From positions 1 through 64,000 of the forward strand of contig URAK01000006.1 in NCBI GenBank assembly GCA_900545705.1: 64,000 bases of DNA. Reading direction: 5' to 3'. The notes below the pieces were generated by a model. That model worked only from the letters and a program-made list of their open reading frames with translations, searched no databases and had not been told where the DNA came from. This stretch comes from an uncultured Opitutales bacterium (GTDB lineage Bacteria; Verrucomicrobiota; Verrucomicrobiia; Opitutales; Intestinicryptomonadaceae). Position numbers and translations under genes: made by a program. Shown piece after piece: positions 36,951-43,505 of the stretch (the first letter of the stretch is position 1; each line of letters opens with the position of its first letter).

Positions 36951-37292
36951 TTAACCGATTGCGTCGGGGCCAGTTTCCCGCGTGCGAACGCGTATGCACT
37001 GTTCGAGGTTTAAAACGAAAATCTTGCCGTCGCCGATGTGGTCCGTATGGGCGCCTTTTATAATAGAGTCGATAGTCAGGTCGACAAATTCGTCGTTGAC
37101 TGCTATTTCAAGGCGGACTTTTTTCAGGAGGTTTACCTCTATCTCGTTTCCGCGATAGTTTTCGCTATAACCTCTTTGCCTTCCGCATCCGAGGGAATTT
37201 GTAGCCGAAATCCTGTAAATTTGGTTCTTGAAGAGTTCCTTCTTCACGTCACCTAATTGTTCAGGCTTTATGTATGCTATGATTAGTTTCAT
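36951..37292 (-). CDS. glnK: PII nitrogen regulator (GlnK/GlnB)
   Basis: The 113-residue protein matches PII along its whole length: IAYIKPEQLGDVKKEL at the start, the T-loop GCGRQRGYSENYRGNEIEV, and GDGKIFVLNLEQCIRVRTRE near the C-terminus, which forms the ATP site. PII senses 2-oxoglutarate and ATP/ADP and inhibits Amt. Aligned without gaps to E. coli GlnB, residue 51, the tyrosine that GlnD uridylylates, is Ile here and residue 49 is Asn; Tyr46 is kept. Control by uridylylation at Tyr51 is therefore not possible. No Shine-Dalgarno is seen. The gene heads the glnK-amt operon. Confidence 0.95.
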   Translation of the reverse strand: MKLIIAYIKPEQLGDVKKELFKNQIYRISATNSLGCGRQRGYSENYRGNEIEVNLLKKVRLEIAVNDEFVDLTIDSIIKGAHTDHIGDGKIFVLNLEQCIRVRTRETGPDAIG

Positions 37293-37320
37293 TGTGAGTT
37301 TTGGTTGGTAAAAAATGTAA

Positions 37321-37336
37321 AGCAGAACGCATGCCA
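37321..37336 (-). promoter_or_regulatory. Sigma-54 promoter of glnK-amt
   Basis: On the minus strand TGGCATG-CGTT-CTGCT matches the -24/-12 consensus (TGGCACG, four bases, TTGCW) at nearly all key positions, including the GG and GC pairs at correct spacing. Transcription would start about 20 bases before the glnK ATG. Sigma-54 control of glnK-amt is common, so both sequence and context support it. Confidence 0.82.
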
Positions 37337-37419
37337 GTTTTGTAATTTTTTATCTATTATATTTACAGTTAATTAATTACAAAAAATAATTCCCACAAAT
37401 TAGGCGGAATAAATTACTT

Positions 37420-37456
37420 CAATTTTGTAGTAAACTCCATAAATACTACAAAATTG
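37420..37456. promoter_or_regulatory. Perfect 13-bp inverted repeat, candidate enhancer site
   Basis: CAATTTTGTAGTA and TACTACAAAATTG are exact inverted copies separated by 11 bases. No T tract follows on either strand, so it is not a terminator. It lies 84 to 120 bases upstream of the glnK sigma-54 promoter, the distance at which activators of NtrC type bind. It differs from the enteric NtrC site, so it would belong to another activator. Confidence 0.55.
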
Positions 37457-37821
37457 TTGCAGCGAAGGGTAATAAATATACTTCACGAAAATGTTTTTTT
37501 AGCGGAATTACAGATAAAGTACAAAATTTTAAAATTTACGTCCGACAAATATTGCAAATACAAACTTTAAGTAAAAATAACAGGACAAAATCCGAGTACC
37601 CCACTTTAAAAAGAAATTTTACTCTGTAAAAAGACATATGGAAAACACGCAAGTCATTACAAAATTGTCGCACGCTAAAATTGCCGTATCAATTTCAAAA
37701 ATGTTCCTTGTGGTAAAGACATGCGGATAAGAGTTGTACCAGCATCTTGCAGCGCAAAGTTATAAAAAAATATTGAAACAAATACGGCAAATTTGTTTTA
37801 TAATAAATTGGAGGGAAAAAT

Positions 37822-38595
37822 ATGAGAAAAAGTATAATAACCGCCTGTTGCCTATTAAGCACAATAATTTTAAGCCCGCACGTAAACGCTTCCATAAATT
37901 CAGACTTGATAGAAGCAATGAAAGATGCGGCAACTCCAAATAAATCCGTATCGAGAGAAGAATGGATAGCTGGCATAGACGCCCTCGGTGAATCTCTTGT
38001 AAAAGCCGATGCACTGATATCCTCAGACGGCGGGAACAAAAAAATATATTTCGACGGAATAAAAAATAACCTTACAAATGGCAAAGAACACAAATTTATA
38101 GAAGATAGGCTTTGTGAATTATTGGAGAAAGATAATATTGAATGCGACCGACAAAGCTCGGACGAACCTTTCCCCGCAAATTTTAACGGGCTTATATTAA
38201 AGGGTTCGATAGACAATTCGTCAGTAATGATTGGGAACGAGAAAGCTTTAGCTTACTCAATGCAGTTGGAAATAGTGCAAAACCAAAAGACTGTATGGAA
38301 AGACAGCGTAATGCTTGTACCCGGAAATTCGCAATACGAGGAAGAGCCGGTCGTCTCCCAGACGATAGTCACCGGGGCGATAATGAAACCGCATTTTAGG
38401 CCGCTGCGCCCCTGCGTAGGGTCAAGCAGACCTATTTTAATAATAAACAACAATGGGGTGAGAGTAATTCCGACCGGAAGGCACAGAATGCACCCATACT
38501 CGCCCCGGTCACCTACGGTGATTGTAATGCCGCGCCCCCAAGTATCGCACCCCGCACCGCCACCGCGGCCGGCGCCAAGGCCACGAATGAGATAA
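37822..38595 (+). CDS. Exported protein, possibly LpoB-like, with Pro/Arg-rich tail
   Basis: The 257-residue protein has a good ribosome site (GGAGGG) and a signal peptide (IITACCLLSTIILSPHVNA). The middle (about 95-175) has the order helix ending LCELLEK, then NGLILKGSI and AYSMQLEIVQNQKTVWKDS. This resembles LpoB-type activators of penicillin-binding proteins, where a strand pair and a VW motif occur, but the match is weak. The last 60 residues are rich in Pro, Arg and His, with repeated PRP and PAPR. It stands alone with its own terminator. The role is not established. Confidence 0.6.
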   Translation: MRKSIITACCLLSTIILSPHVNASINSDLIEAMKDAATPNKSVSREEWIAGIDALGESLVKADALISSDGGNKKIYFDGIKNNLTNGKEHKFIEDRLCELLEKDNIECDRQSSDEPFPANFNGLILKGSIDNSSVMIGNEKALAYSMQLEIVQNQKTVWKDSVMLVPGNSQYEEEPVVSQTIVTGAIMKPHFRPLRPCVGSSRPILIINNNGVRVIPTGRHRMHPYSPRSPTVIVMPRPQVSHPAPPPRPAPRPRMR

Positions 38596-38607
38596 TTTTT
38601 TCTTTAT

Positions 38608-38641
38608 ATCCGCCGCAAATATAGAACGGCGGATTTTTTTT
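38608..38641 (+). terminator. Terminator of the 37822-38595 gene
   Basis: ATCCGCC (38608-38614), a 13-base loop and GGCGGAT (38628-38634) are followed by seven more T. It lies 13 bases after the stop. Confidence 0.85.
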
Positions 38642-38998
38642 GCCCGTCGCTGGCAGGCGATACTGAATAGAACTGTCACCCAAAATATTATCCCGAAAGA
38701 AAAGAATACGCATTATAAAAACGCATATTTATGTCTAAGAGTGCAAAATTCCATTCACTTCCCTCTATTATTCCAATGTCCTCCTTTTCCTCCAATTAAC
38801 TTTTTAATAAGGCAATAATCCACGCCACAGGCAACTACCAGATAAGCTGTATTTTCCACAATTTTTATATATGACCTTAAATTACATAACTGAAAATAGT
38901 CGGCAGTTAGCAGGGCGCGCAAAATCGCATTAGCCAGCATACGGCAATAGAATTTTCTAAAAATTTTGCCAATCCTCAAAATCCGGCAAAAATAAGAC
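38642..38998. other. Intergenic region, nothing recognised
   Basis: This AT-rich spacer of about 360 bases lies between two converging transcripts. Short frames here have no protein-like features, and I see no hairpin, repeat or RNA gene. Confidence 0.6.
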
Positions 38999-39032
38999 CA
39001 AAAAAAAAGCGCCGCGCATAGAGCGCAGCGCC
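38999..39032 (-). terminator. Terminator after the HTH gene
   Basis: On the minus strand GGCGCTGCGC and GCGCGGCGCT pair with one G-T wobble around a short loop (39031-39009), followed by about nine T. It begins 11 bases after the stop of the HTH gene. Confidence 0.85.
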
Positions 39033-39042
39033 ATAAATTACA

Positions 39043-39504
39043 TTACTTTTCTTCGGGAGCAGCAGGCTCTTCTGGAACTTTGGAGCTTGGCTTGTTCATT
39101 TTAGCTATTTCGCGTTTGCCCATTGAGCGCAACTGAGCAAGCCTTTCTTTAACCCCAGCGCGCGGCGAAGTTTTACCGAGCTCCCAGCAGCTTACAGTCA
39201 GAGTGCTTACCCCTACAAGCTTGGCAAATTCCGCTTGGGACATGTCGAATTTAGCCCTCAATTTTTTAATAGCAGCCGCCTTAAACCTGAAAGATTTCGA
39301 TTTTTTCCCGTCGGTATTTTCATCGGAATCCTTTGAGGTATCTGCGGATGGCGCAGAAGGAGCGCATTTGACTTTCTTCGACAAAGCCGAGATGGTTTTG
39401 CGCAGTTCAACTATTTTCGCTTGCAGGGGGGCTACCGCCAACTTTACCTCTTTGCGGGCGAGCCTGCGGATTTCATCATATAATACATTTTTTATATCTG
39501 CCAT
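39043..39504 (-). CDS. XRE-type helix-turn-helix protein with coiled-coil N-terminus
   Basis: The 153-residue protein has a heptad-like N-terminal region (about 5-50: VLYDEIRRLARKEVKLAV, then LRKTISALSKKV), a Lys/Ser/Asp linker, and an HTH at about 85-125 (LRAKFDMSQAEFAKLVGVS, then VSCWELGKTSPRAGV). The tail is Pro/Glu-rich. It probably binds DNA as a dimer or tetramer. No partner gene adjoins it, so its target is unknown. The HTH order resembles DNA-binding proteins that act on their own promoter, but no operator is visible. Confidence 0.8.
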   Translation of the reverse strand: MADIKNVLYDEIRRLARKEVKLAVAPLQAKIVELRKTISALSKKVKCAPSAPSADTSKDSDENTDGKKSKSFRFKAAAIKKLRAKFDMSQAEFAKLVGVSTLTVSCWELGKTSPRAGVKERLAQLRSMGKREIAKMNKPSSKVPEEPAAPEEK

Positions 39505-39645
39505 TTTTTTCCTATAAAATTATGCAGCCCTTGTAGCATATAAAAAATATATTTCAAGCATTTTTATGCATTTTTTTCATATAAGTATTTAACAATACTA
39601 CTGTTTTAAAATACGATATAATGTTTTGTATTTTGAGGATAAAAT

Positions 39646-40887
39646 TTATCGTACGGAAATTATATCTTTCCAAGAAGTTGTATAAGCCCTGCTTAGCATG
39701 TCGCGCCGCATCTTCCACTTCTTATCAATGCCTTCCGCAAGCGGGAAAAGCGTCCCTTTGCCAAATTTTTTATTAATTTCGTCGATTGACGAATATAGTT
39801 TGCTTTTTTGCGGAGAAGGTTCAAAGAGTTCGCCCTGAACAGCTCCATTTTCAAGTCCCCATAAGGTAATTCCGCTTTTCTTATATCGCCTGCCCTCCAA
39901 GAAAATATCCGGGAGTTTTGCAAAAACAGATTTTAGCATTTCAGACGTATCGTCTGTCGCCCTTGGAAATACAACATTCGCAGAGGTTACTCCGCCTTCA
40001 AGTTTCCGAGGAGAATATTCCGGATAATATACAAAATATACTCCAGCTCCCCCCGCGCGCTGCCCCTCTGCTCGGAGCTTTTCCGCCGCCCTTCCCAAGT
40101 AGTACGCCACAGATTCCGATAGAGAATCAAAATCCCTGACCGGTTCGCCAAAACATCTTGAATACGCTATGCTTTGCGAAAAATCCACAGATTCCCGCAA
40201 ATGCGAGGAACAATCAATTCCCCTCAACTCCAAGGCAGTACGAGCGAGAATCACGCCGTATTTCTTGCGGAGCCTGTCCTCGGGATACTCCGCCAAGTCG
40301 AAAGCGGTCAATATCCTGTCGCGCTCAAGCTTTGGCCCGAGGCGGCGGCCTACACCCCAAACCTCGCCGACTGGAATTTTTTTTAGGATTTCTCCGTTTT
40401 TCTCCGGCATTACAAAAACTCCGCCGTCGCTTTTTTTCCCTATGTGGTTTGCAATTTTTGCGAGGGTTTTAGTCGGCGCAAAGCCTATTCCGCACGGTAT
40501 TCCAATATTTTTCAGTATTCGCGCGCGGGCAGCCAATGCGTATTCGTATATGTCGGACCTTTTGGGCGGAAAGACAAAAGCCTCGTCTATAGAATATTGC
40601 TCTATATCGCCAAACACCTCGCCAAGCACGCACATTAGCCGTTTTGACATGTCCGCATATAGCTCAAAGTTGCTAGACTTCAGAATGACTCCAAGCTGCC
40701 TCACGCGCGGGCGCAACTGAAAGTACGGAGTGCCCATCGCTATCCCGAGAGCCTTAAATTCGTTTGAGCGTGAAACCACACAGCCGTCGTTGTTGGACAA
40801 CACTGCAACAGGCTTTCCAACGAGAGACCGGTCAAAAACTCTCTCGCATGAAACAAAAAAGTTGTTTCCGTCGACAAGCCCCACCAT
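39646..40887 (-). CDS. umuC: UmuC-like Y-family DNA polymerase (Pol V catalytic subunit)
   Basis: The 413-residue protein has VDGNNFFVSCERVFDRSL, with the first metal-binding Asp, NNDGCVVSRSNEFKALGI, and YSIDEAFV, with the second acidic pair, then helix-hairpin-helix and little-finger regions (VWGVGRRLGPKLE). The C-terminus has the DUF4113-like end of UmuC (FPLAEGIDKKWKMRRDMLSRAYTTSW). It copies past DNA lesions. It starts one base after the umuD stop, and both are read from the promoter at 41285-41320. Length and motifs are normal, so the polymerase should be active if it needs no cleaved UmuD partner. Confidence 0.95.
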   Translation of the reverse strand: MVGLVDGNNFFVSCERVFDRSLVGKPVAVLSNNDGCVVSRSNEFKALGIAMGTPYFQLRPRVRQLGVILKSSNFELYADMSKRLMCVLGEVFGDIEQYSIDEAFVFPPKRSDIYEYALAARARILKNIGIPCGIGFAPTKTLAKIANHIGKKSDGGVFVMPEKNGEILKKIPVGEVWGVGRRLGPKLERDRILTAFDLAEYPEDRLRKKYGVILARTALELRGIDCSSHLRESVDFSQSIAYSRCFGEPVRDFDSLSESVAYYLGRAAEKLRAEGQRAGGAGVYFVYYPEYSPRKLEGGVTSANVVFPRATDDTSEMLKSVFAKLPDIFLEGRRYKKSGITLWGLENGAVQGELFEPSPQKSKLYSSIDEINKKFGKGTLFPLAEGIDKKWKMRRDMLSRAYTTSWKDIISVR

Positions 40888-40888
40888 A

Positions 40889-41284
40889 TCACCTAAACCT
40901 CCTTATGCTAGCTGTCACCACGCCGAAGATATCTATATTTCCGCGCGGAGAAACCGTCTTTTTCCCTCCCCTCCCGTCGTCGGATTCGAGAATGATTTTC
41001 CCTTCTTTGATACCGCTTATGCGCCTTGCCAAAAATTCGCTTTCAAGATAGAAAATAACAATGTCGCCGTCTTTAGGATTCGACGAGCGGTCAACTACCA
41101 ATATGTCTCCGTCTCCGATATTCATTCCCAGCATATCGTCTCCGGCCATTCTCGCAAAAAATGTCGCCGGCGGATTGCGCACCAGCAATTCATTCAAATC
41201 CAGAGGCTTGCGCGCATACCCTCCTATCGCCGCCGCGAACCCTCCGAGAGGCAAATCTTCGGATATGTCTCTATTACCGTCCAT
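40889..41284 (-). CDS. umuD: UmuD-like protein lacking the Ser-Lys catalytic dyad
   Basis: The start at 41284 is chosen because a promoter fills the upstream sequence. The 131-residue protein aligns without gaps to E. coli UmuD with an offset of 10 (DLNELLVRNPPATFF, then GDGDILVVD, GDIVIFYLESEF). The catalytic Ser60 is Asp50 here (AGDDM instead of SGDSM) and Lys97 is Arg87. The cleavage site Cys24-Gly25 reads Gly14-Gly15. Self-cleavage by the normal mechanism is not possible. The N-terminal arm is also about ten residues shorter. The protein may act permanently as an UmuD'-like partner of UmuC, or umuDC may be regulated only by transcription. The coding frame is intact, so this is not a decaying gene. 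Confidence 0.9.
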   Translation of the reverse strand: MDGNRDISEDLPLGGFAAAIGGYARKPLDLNELLVRNPPATFFARMAGDDMLGMNIGDGDILVVDRSSNPKDGDIVIFYLESEFLARRISGIKEGKIILESDDGRGGKKTVSPRGNIDIFGVVTASIRRFR

Positions 41285-41320
41285 ACTGCACAATATCGTA
41301 ATTTGCGCATAAAAGGTCAA
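41285..41320 (-). promoter_or_regulatory. Promoter of umuDC, apparently leaderless
   Basis: TTGACC (41320-41315), 17 bases, then GATATT (41297-41292) form a sigma-70 promoter. The umuD ATG begins 7 bases after the -10 box, so the transcript would start at or beside the start codon. I see no recognisable LexA operator. Confidence 0.65.
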
Positions 41321-41385
41321 GATTTCACCGCGCCTTTTTAGTTGTTGACTGGAAAATACGCGGAATTATTATAAGTTGGCAAAAT

Positions 41386-42660
41386 ATGGAATTTGTCATA
41401 ATCGCTGCACTAATTATTTCAAACGGTATCCTGGCAATGTCGGAGATTGCGCTTGTATCGCTGAGGAAGTCAAATCTCGCTCTGGACGCTAAAAACGGAA
41501 GCAAATCGGCAAAAGAGGCTCTGGCTTTGGCGGAAAATCCCGATAGATTTTTTTCAACAGTACAAATTGGAATTACGCTAATTGGAATCCTCACCGGCAT
41601 ATACTCCGGCGACGCCCTCGCCGGCAAATTTGGCGAACGGCTGGCTGAAATGGGAATTCCGCAAAAATGGGCAGTTTTGAGCGCGCAGGGCGTGATAGTG
41701 CTGGCGGCAACATACCTTACGTTGATATTCGGGGAACTTGTGCCCAAGAGAATCGGCCTCGCCGCGCCCGAGAGAGTCGCCAAGATAATCGCAGCCCCAA
41801 TGACGGCGCTATCAAAGGCGACGGCGCCTTTTGTGTGGATTTTGAGCAAATCGAGCTCGGCCGTCTTAAACTTACTGGGAATCAGCCAAATAAAAAATAC
41901 CGTGACAGAGCGCGAGATAAAATCTCTCGTAGAAGAGGCCGAAGCGGGAGGAGAAGTCCAGCCCGTCGAAAGAAACCTTGTAGAGAGGGTATTTTCGCTC
42001 GGCGACAGGTTTGTCGAATCGATAATGACCCCGAGAAACGACATAGTAAAAATAGACATATCCCTTTCAAATCGTGAAATAGGCGAACTCATACGCAAGT
42101 CTCCTCACACGGTATACCCCGTAATAAACGGTTCACTCGACGAAATTCTCGGAACAGTATCCATAGAGGATCTGTTCGGCAGGCTCGACGATAAGAGTTT
42201 CTCCATAAAATCCGCCATCAAGCCAGTCCACTATTTTAAGGAGGACACAAAGGTTTACAACGCGCTTGAACAGATGCGCGAGTTGCGCCTAAAAAACGCC
42301 ATAATATCCAACGAATTTGGCGTGACTCTTGGAATAGTGACGCTAAACGACATAATAGACGCCGTACTCGGCGATATGCCCGAAGCCAACGAGGAAATGG
42401 ATATTGTTCAGCGCTCCGACGGAAGCTTTCTGGTTGACGGCCAATGCCCCTTCCACGACTTTTTGATATTTTTTGGATTGGAAGACCAAACCCAGACTTG
42501 CAACACAGTCGGCGGTCTGGTTCTCGCCCTGTTAAAGCGTATTCCAAAAGCGGGCGAAAAGGCGGAATGGAACGGATTTGAGCTTGAAGTAGTGGATATG
42601 GACGGCGCGCGCATAGATAAAATCATAGTAAAGCGCCTGCCAGAGCCCTCCGTGCAATAG
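41386..42660 (+). CDS. CNNM/CorC (hemolysin-family) membrane protein
   Basis: The 424-residue protein has a CNNM (DUF21) membrane domain with about four segments (VIIAALIISNGILAMSEIAL, ILTGIYSG, LTLIFGELVPKRIGL), a CBS pair (about 200-330; RFVESIMTPRNDIVKID, IVTLNDIIDAVLGD) and a CorC/HlyC C-terminal domain (about 345-420). Members export or balance Mg2+ or Co2+. Its gene is divergent from umuDC, with 65 bases between the umuD promoter and its ATG. It is a single-gene unit. Confidence 0.92.
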   Translation: MEFVIIAALIISNGILAMSEIALVSLRKSNLALDAKNGSKSAKEALALAENPDRFFSTVQIGITLIGILTGIYSGDALAGKFGERLAEMGIPQKWAVLSAQGVIVLAATYLTLIFGELVPKRIGLAAPERVAKIIAAPMTALSKATAPFVWILSKSSSAVLNLLGISQIKNTVTEREIKSLVEEAEAGGEVQPVERNLVERVFSLGDRFVESIMTPRNDIVKIDISLSNREIGELIRKSPHTVYPVINGSLDEILGTVSIEDLFGRLDDKSFSIKSAIKPVHYFKEDTKVYNALEQMRELRLKNAIISNEFGVTLGIVTLNDIIDAVLGDMPEANEEMDIVQRSDGSFLVDGQCPFHDFLIFFGLEDQTQTCNTVGGLVLALLKRIPKAGEKAEWNGFELEVVDMDGARIDKIIVKRLPEPSVQ

Positions 42661-42766
42661 GCTGTTTCCCTTTCCATGGCAGCTTGGATTGTCGCCGTGG
42701 GGCCGCGACGCCGCACTTTGCTGTTTTTAATTTTTTCCCCAAAAAAACGCTAAATAAAATTAAGCG

Positions 42767-42792
42767 AAAAAAAACATTTGCAGCGCTGCAAA
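42767..42792 (-). terminator. Terminator after the alkD-like gene
   Basis: On the minus strand TTTGCA, GCGC, TGCAAA (42792-42777) form a small hairpin within a perfect 16-base palindrome, followed by TG and eight T (42774-42767). It lies 16 bases after the stop at 42809. Confidence 0.75.
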
Positions 42793-42808
42793 AATGTGCG
42801 CATGCCCA

Positions 42809-43471
42809 CTACAAAGATTTCACCGCCGATTTATATTCCGTGGGAATTTTTAGGGATTCGCATATTTTTCGCACGGCCGCCGACTTTATTTGCGGATCCG
42901 AGCTTTTGAGGAAATCCAGCGCCTTTTCCGGAAATTTCGCCGAGCATTCCGCGACGGCCCATGCAGTCGCCGCAACCGCATATTTTGCGCGCGTGTTTAG
43001 CGCAGAACAAAGTTTTAAACCCTCGTCTACGTAATCGGATTCCATGAAGTGGAAAAGAAAGCATACCCTCGCAAAACGCGCGGGAAACTCGCATTTTGAC
43101 AGGAAGTACGGCTTGAGGAAATTCCACGCCGCAGGGTTGGCGCGCATAAATTTAAGAGTAGAGCAGAAACTGTCGCAGACGGACCAATTATCGATTTTTT
43201 CGACAAACTCGGCAATTAGCCTAAACATATCGGCTTCATGCAAACGCGAGTATCCGATTGAAAGCCCCTCCACCATTATTTCTTCGAAAGAAGCGCCAAT
43301 TTCGTCCGGGCGGGAAAACTCTGGGCGCCCCCGCGACGCGCTTTCGCGCGCGAGGCGCCTAAGTGTTCCAAGCCTAACCCCGAGTACGCCCTCAACGCCA
43401 GGCAACAGGGCGGACGCAAACCGCCCATATGCAGGCTCCGCAGCCGCGCTCAGTTTTTTTCTCAACTGCAA
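42809..43471 (-). CDS. AlkD-like DNA alkylation repair protein
   Basis: The product is built of HEAT-like helices, with IDNWSVCDSFCSTLK, the key family signature, followed by WNFLKPYFLSKCEFPARFARV. AlkD removes alkylated bases without flipping them. The frame is open back to 43615, but that would overlap 110 bases of the upstream phosphohexomutase, and those 45 residues look like out-of-frame translation. I place the start at the TTG at 43471 (LQLRKKLSAAAEPAY), giving about 220 residues, the usual size. The TTG at 43465 is an alternative. It is probably cotranscribed with the mutase gene, and a terminator follows. Confidence 0.82.
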   Translation of the reverse strand: MQLRKKLSAAAEPAYGRFASALLPGVEGVLGVRLGTLRRLARESASRGRPEFSRPDEIGASFEEIMVEGLSIGYSRLHEADMFRLIAEFVEKIDNWSVCDSFCSTLKFMRANPAAWNFLKPYFLSKCEFPARFARVCFLFHFMESDYVDEGLKLCSALNTRAKYAVAATAWAVAECSAKFPEKALDFLKSSDPQIKSAAVRKICESLKIPTEYKSAVKSL

Positions 43472-43505
43472 CAGCGCGGCGCCCGAGCCTTCATTCGCGG
43501 CTTTG

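Larger units (their letters stand above)
37293..37821. other. Regulatory intergenic region between glnK and a divergent gene
   Basis: This AT-rich region of about 530 bases carries the sigma-54 promoter of glnK (37321-37336) and a perfect inverted repeat (37420-37456). A second copy of the repeat core TACAAAATTGTYGCA occurs at 37658-37672. On the right, GGAGGG at 37810-37815 is the ribosome site of the plus-strand gene. No protein-like frame was found. Confidence 0.65.

Noticed and set aside
40169..40720. 183-codon frame antisense to umuC
   Set aside because: It is opposite a clear umuC and shows no protein features.
41285..41320. LexA/SOS box upstream of umuD
   Set aside because: No convincing inverted repeat of a known LexA type overlaps the promoter.
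42777..42792. Perfect 16-base palindrome as an operator
   Set aside because: It sits just after the alkD-like stop and is followed by eight T on the minus strand, so a terminator explains it.
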